DNA of 64,000 nt from Stenotrophomonas raiganjensis (SeqCode) (lineage in GTDB: Bacteria > Pseudomonadota > Gammaproteobacteria > Xanthomonadales > Xanthomonadaceae): positions 186,001 to 250,000 of the forward strand of contig NZ_JAUTXR010000189.1 in NCBI RefSeq assembly GCF_030658505.1, in the 5' to 3' direction. Below the pieces are notes generated by a model, which worked only from the letters and a program-made list of their open reading frames with translations, searched no databases and was not told the DNA's origin. The translations under genes were made by a program, and so were the position numbers. Every line of letters starts with the position of its first letter. Positions within the stretch are counted from its first letter, which is position 1. Below, piece by piece: positions 61,160 through 64,000 of the stretch.

Positions 61160-61468
61160 GTGAAAGCCCGCCCCGAGATTGCCGCCAAAGACCCGAAGGC
61201 CGACCTGGAAGCCCTGGCCCAAGCCTTTGCCGCCCTGCGCGAGCCGGAACAGGTCGAGGCCTTCCTGCGTGATCTGTGCACCCCGGCCGAGCTGGAAGCC
61301 ATGGCCGACCGCTGGAAGGTGGTGCCGCTGCTGCAGCAGGGCGTGCCGTACCGCGAGATCCACGAGCGCACCGGGGTCAGCGTGACCACCACCGGACGGG
61401 TGGCACGCACCCTTGAGCATGGCCATCGAGGCTATGCCGCCGCCATCGACCGCCTTGCCTCGCGCTGA
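61160..61468 (+). CDS. TrpR/YerC-YecD-family transcriptional regulator
   Basis: About 102 aa from GTG 61160 (GGAA upstream); ATG 61142 is an alternative start giving a slightly longer protein. The TrpR-like helical fold with [27 protein letters not shown] is clear; YerC/YecD-family members of this kind lie before hisG in xanthomonads. It probably represses the his operon in response to histidine or a related signal. It lies 34 bp upstream of hisG. Confidence 0.85.
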
Positions 61469-61502
61469 TCCGCGCCCCGTTCCGAAACTCGAGACCTCCC
61501 CC

Positions 61503-62414
61503 ATGAGTGCAACCCAGGCAGCGCCGGCACGAGACCGGCTGCGTATCGCCATCCAGAAGAGTGGCCGGCTGGCCGAGCCCGCCCGCAACCTGCTCAGTGC
61601 CTGTGGCCTGAGCTGGCGCGAGAGCCGCGACAAGCTGTTCTGCTACGGCGAATCGCTGCCGGTTGACCTGCTGCTGGTGCGCGACGACGACATCCCCGGC
61701 CTGATCGCCGACGGCGTCTGCGACCTCGGCATCGTCGGCCGCAACGAGCTGGACGAGCAGGCTGCGGCACGTCGCCAGATCGGCCTGCCGGATGCCTACC
61801 AGGCACTGCGCGGACTGGGCTTTGGCCAGTGCCGGCTGATGCTGGCGGTACCCGAGGAGTGGCAGTGGCAGGGACCGGCGCAGCTGGCCGGTGCCCGCAT
61901 TGCCACCAGCTACCCGGCCATCCTCAAGCAATGGCTGGCCGAACAGGGCGTGGACGCACAGGTGGTCGAGCTGTCCGGGTCGGTGGAAATCGCCCCGCGC
62001 CTGGGCACCGCCGACCTGATCTGCGATCTGGTCTCCAGCGGCGCCACCCTGCGCGCCAACCAGCTGACCCCGGTGCACAACCTGCTCGACAGCGAGGCGG
62101 TGCTGGCCGGTGCGGTGCGCGTGCCGGATGATGCACGTGCATCGCTGCGCGCGATGCTGCTGCGCCGCCTCGACGGCGTGGTGCAGCGCCAGGACCGCAA
62201 GCTGTTGATGTTCCGCGCCAGCGAGGATCGCGTCGACGCGCTGGCGCAGCTGCTGGCCGATGCCGAGCCGCTGGTGCGGCTGCCGGCCGACGGCGGCGCA
62301 CTGCGCCTGCAGACCATGTGCCCGGGCCCGCTGAGCTGGCAGCGCATGGAGGAACTCGAGCGCGCTGGCGCGCAGGGCTTGATGGTACTGAGCGTGGAGC
62401 GGTCGCTGGCATGA
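61503..62414 (+). CDS. hisG: ATP phosphoribosyltransferase, long form
   Basis: First enzyme of histidine synthesis, 303 aa. [14 protein letters not shown] opens it, [17 protein letters not shown] sequence ([12 protein letters not shown]) and the PRPP loop [16 protein letters not shown] follow, and a C-terminal ACT-like domain (about residues 220-303) binds histidine for feedback inhibition. The long form works without HisZ. Start ATG 61503; it overlaps hisD by 4 bp. Confidence 0.95.
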
Positions 62415-63706
62415 ACCGTCTGATCTGGTCCCGACTTGATGAGGCTGCGCGCAGCGCGGCATTGACCCGCCCGGTGCAGGCCGTGGCGCAGCAGACCCGC
62501 GATGCCGTGGCGGCCCTGATCGCGCAGGTGCGTGCACAGGGCGACGATGCGCTGCGTGCGATCACCGCCCGCTTCGATGGTGTCGAGCTGTCGTCCTTTG
62601 ATGTGAGCGAAGCCGAGTTTGCTGCGGCCGAAGCGGCGGTGCCGGCCGAACTGCGCCAGGCCATGGTGGACGCGGCCGAGCGCATCGCCCGCTTCCACGA
62701 GGCTGGCATGGGCAAGGGCTACGCGGTGGAAACCGCACCGGGCGTGGTCTGCGAGCGCATGCTGCGGCCGATCGGTCGCGTCGGCCTGTACGTGCCGGCA
62801 GGCAGTGCACCGCTGCCGTCCACCGCGTTGATGCTGGGCGTGCCGGCGCAGCTGGCCGGTTGCCCGCAGGTGGTGCTGTGCACGCCGCCACGCGCCGACG
62901 GCACGGCCGATCCTGCGGTGCTGGTGGCCGCACGCCTGACCGGCGTGCAGCGCGTATTCAAGCTCGGCGGCGCGCAGGCCATCGCAGCGATGGCGTACGG
63001 CACCGCCAGCATTCCGGCCTGTGACAAACTGTTCGGGCCGGGCAACAGTTTCGTGACCGAAGCCAAGCAGCAGGTCGCACAGGATGGCGCCGCCGCCATC
63101 GACATGCCGGCCGGCCCCTCCGAAGTGCTGGTGATTGCCGATGCCGGCGCCAATCCGGCGTTCGTCGCCGCCGACCTGCTGTCGCAGGCCGAGCACGGCC
63201 CGGATTCGCAGGTACTGCTGCTGACCGACGATGCGGCGATGCTGGCCGCGGTCGAGGCCGAAGTGGAGCGCCAGGTGGCCCTGCTGCCGCGCCAGCAGAT
63301 CGCGCGCCAGGCCTTGTCGGCGTCGCGGTTGATCCAGGTGGAGACGCTGGGTGATGCCTTTGCGATCAGCAACCGCTATGCGCCCGAACATCTGATCCTG
63401 GCGCTGCGTGAACCGCGGGATTGGCTGGACAAGGTGCAGGCGGCCGGCTCGGTGTTCCTCGGCGACTACACGCCGGAGGCCCTGGGCGACTACTGCAGCG
63501 GCACCAACCACGTGCTGCCCACCGCCGGTGCCGCACGTGCCTACAGTGGTGTCAGCGTGGCCAGCTTCCAGAACCTGATCAGCGTGCAGAGCGCCAGCGC
63601 CGCTGGCCTGGCGGCGATTGGCGGCTGCGCGCGCATCATCGCCAGCGCCGAAGGCCTGGATGCGCATGAGCGTGCCGTTGCGTTGCGCATGGAGGTGGCG
63701 GCATGA
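62411..63706 (+). CDS. hisD: histidinol dehydrogenase
   Basis: A 431-aa zinc enzyme oxidising histidinol to histidine in the last two steps. [37 protein letters not shown] and [12 protein letters not shown] (zinc-ligand His) are family signatures, with APEHLIL and GTNHVLPT for catalysis. It overlaps both hisG and hisC by 4 bp. Confidence 0.96.
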
Positions 63707-64000
63707 GCGCGGCTATCGAGGACGTGCTGGCACTGGTGCGCCCGGACCTGCAGGCGTTCGCCGGCTACAGCTCCGCGCGCAGTGCAGCGGTGCAGGGCGA
63801 GGTCTGGTTGAACGCCAATGAATCGGCCTGGGCAAATCCGGCCGATGCGGCTGGAGGCAGCCGGCGCTATCCGGAGCCGCAGCCGCTGGCACTGCGCGAA
63901 GGCCTGGCGGCGCTCTATGGCGTGACGCCACAGCAGCTGCTGGTCGGCCGTGGCAGCGACGAAGCCATTGATCTGCTGGTGCGCGCGCTGTGCGTGCCGG
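63703..64000 (+). CDS. hisC: histidinol-phosphate aminotransferase (partial, runs off the window)
   Basis: The first 99 residues of a PLP aminotransferase: [33 protein letters not shown] and [14 protein letters not shown] are the HisC N-terminal sequences. It overlaps hisD by 4 bp; the rest lies beyond base 64000. Confidence 0.93.
   Translation, partial: MSAAIEDVLALVRPDLQAFAGYSSARSAAVQGEVWLNANESAWANPADAAGGSRRYPEPQPLALREGLAALYGVTPQQLLVGRGSDEAIDLLVRALCVP

Overview
The window comes from a high-GC gammaproteobacterium of the Xanthomonadaceae, most likely Stenotrophomonas (S. maltophilia group). The evidence is the intergenic GTAG palindromes of the SMAG repeat family (often as inverted pairs), the gene order thrABC / fnr-like / hisS / TrpR-like regulator / hisGDC, and overall GC-rich codon use. 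The genus is an inference from these features; no database was consulted.

Layout. 1-4.8 kb: housekeeping genes, all on the minus strand (SAM methyltransferase, DUF4190 membrane protein, SDR oxidoreductase, ALDH7-type aldehyde dehydrogenase, GalE). 4.8-23.2 kb: an exopolysaccharide/capsule locus in two facing blocks. The plus block has an initiating glycosyl-1-phosphate transferase, a low-molecular-weight tyrosine phosphatase, a Wzc-type tyrosine kinase, a flippase, an F420-hydrogenase-beta-like protein paired with a pyruvyl transferase, three glycosyltransferases and a Wzy-like polymerase carrying a G9 tract. The minus block resembles gfcA-gfcE-gfcB-gfcC-gfcD of group 4 capsule, with a terminator after gfcA. 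A PAP2 phosphatase follows.

23.2-35.4 kb: a genomic island in the 3' end of tRNA-Arg(CCT), bounded by a perfect 51-bp direct repeat. It holds a frameshifted integrase, small phage-type genes, phage-tail debris, two acyltransferases, an IS3-family remnant, a putative HNH nuclease lying between two long poly-G tracts, and several unrecognised secreted or membrane genes. A third, decayed att copy at about 31.6 kb and two decayed copies of one unrecognised gene suggest that at least two related prophage-like elements accreted in tandem and were then whittled down to their cargo.

35.4-53 kb: chromosomal accessory and signalling genes. These include a DapA-like lyase, two GNAT acetyltransferases, two AraC regulators, a universal stress protein with a TetR-type regulator around TGATTCA repeats, a PAS kinase and receiver pair, a GAF kinase with three receivers followed by CheR, CheB and a receiver-kinase, a BLUF photoreceptor, a BigR-like ArsR repressor with two YeeE/YedE half-transporters around a 31-bp operator, a choloylglycine-hydrolase-like enzyme and a DMT transporter.

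53-64 kb: core amino-acid metabolism. The thrABC operon follows a Thr-rich leader peptide; then come an FNR-like regulator, hisS with a small lipoprotein, a strong terminator, and a TrpR-like regulator with its own palindromic operator that begins the his operon (hisG, hisD and a truncated hisC at the window edge).
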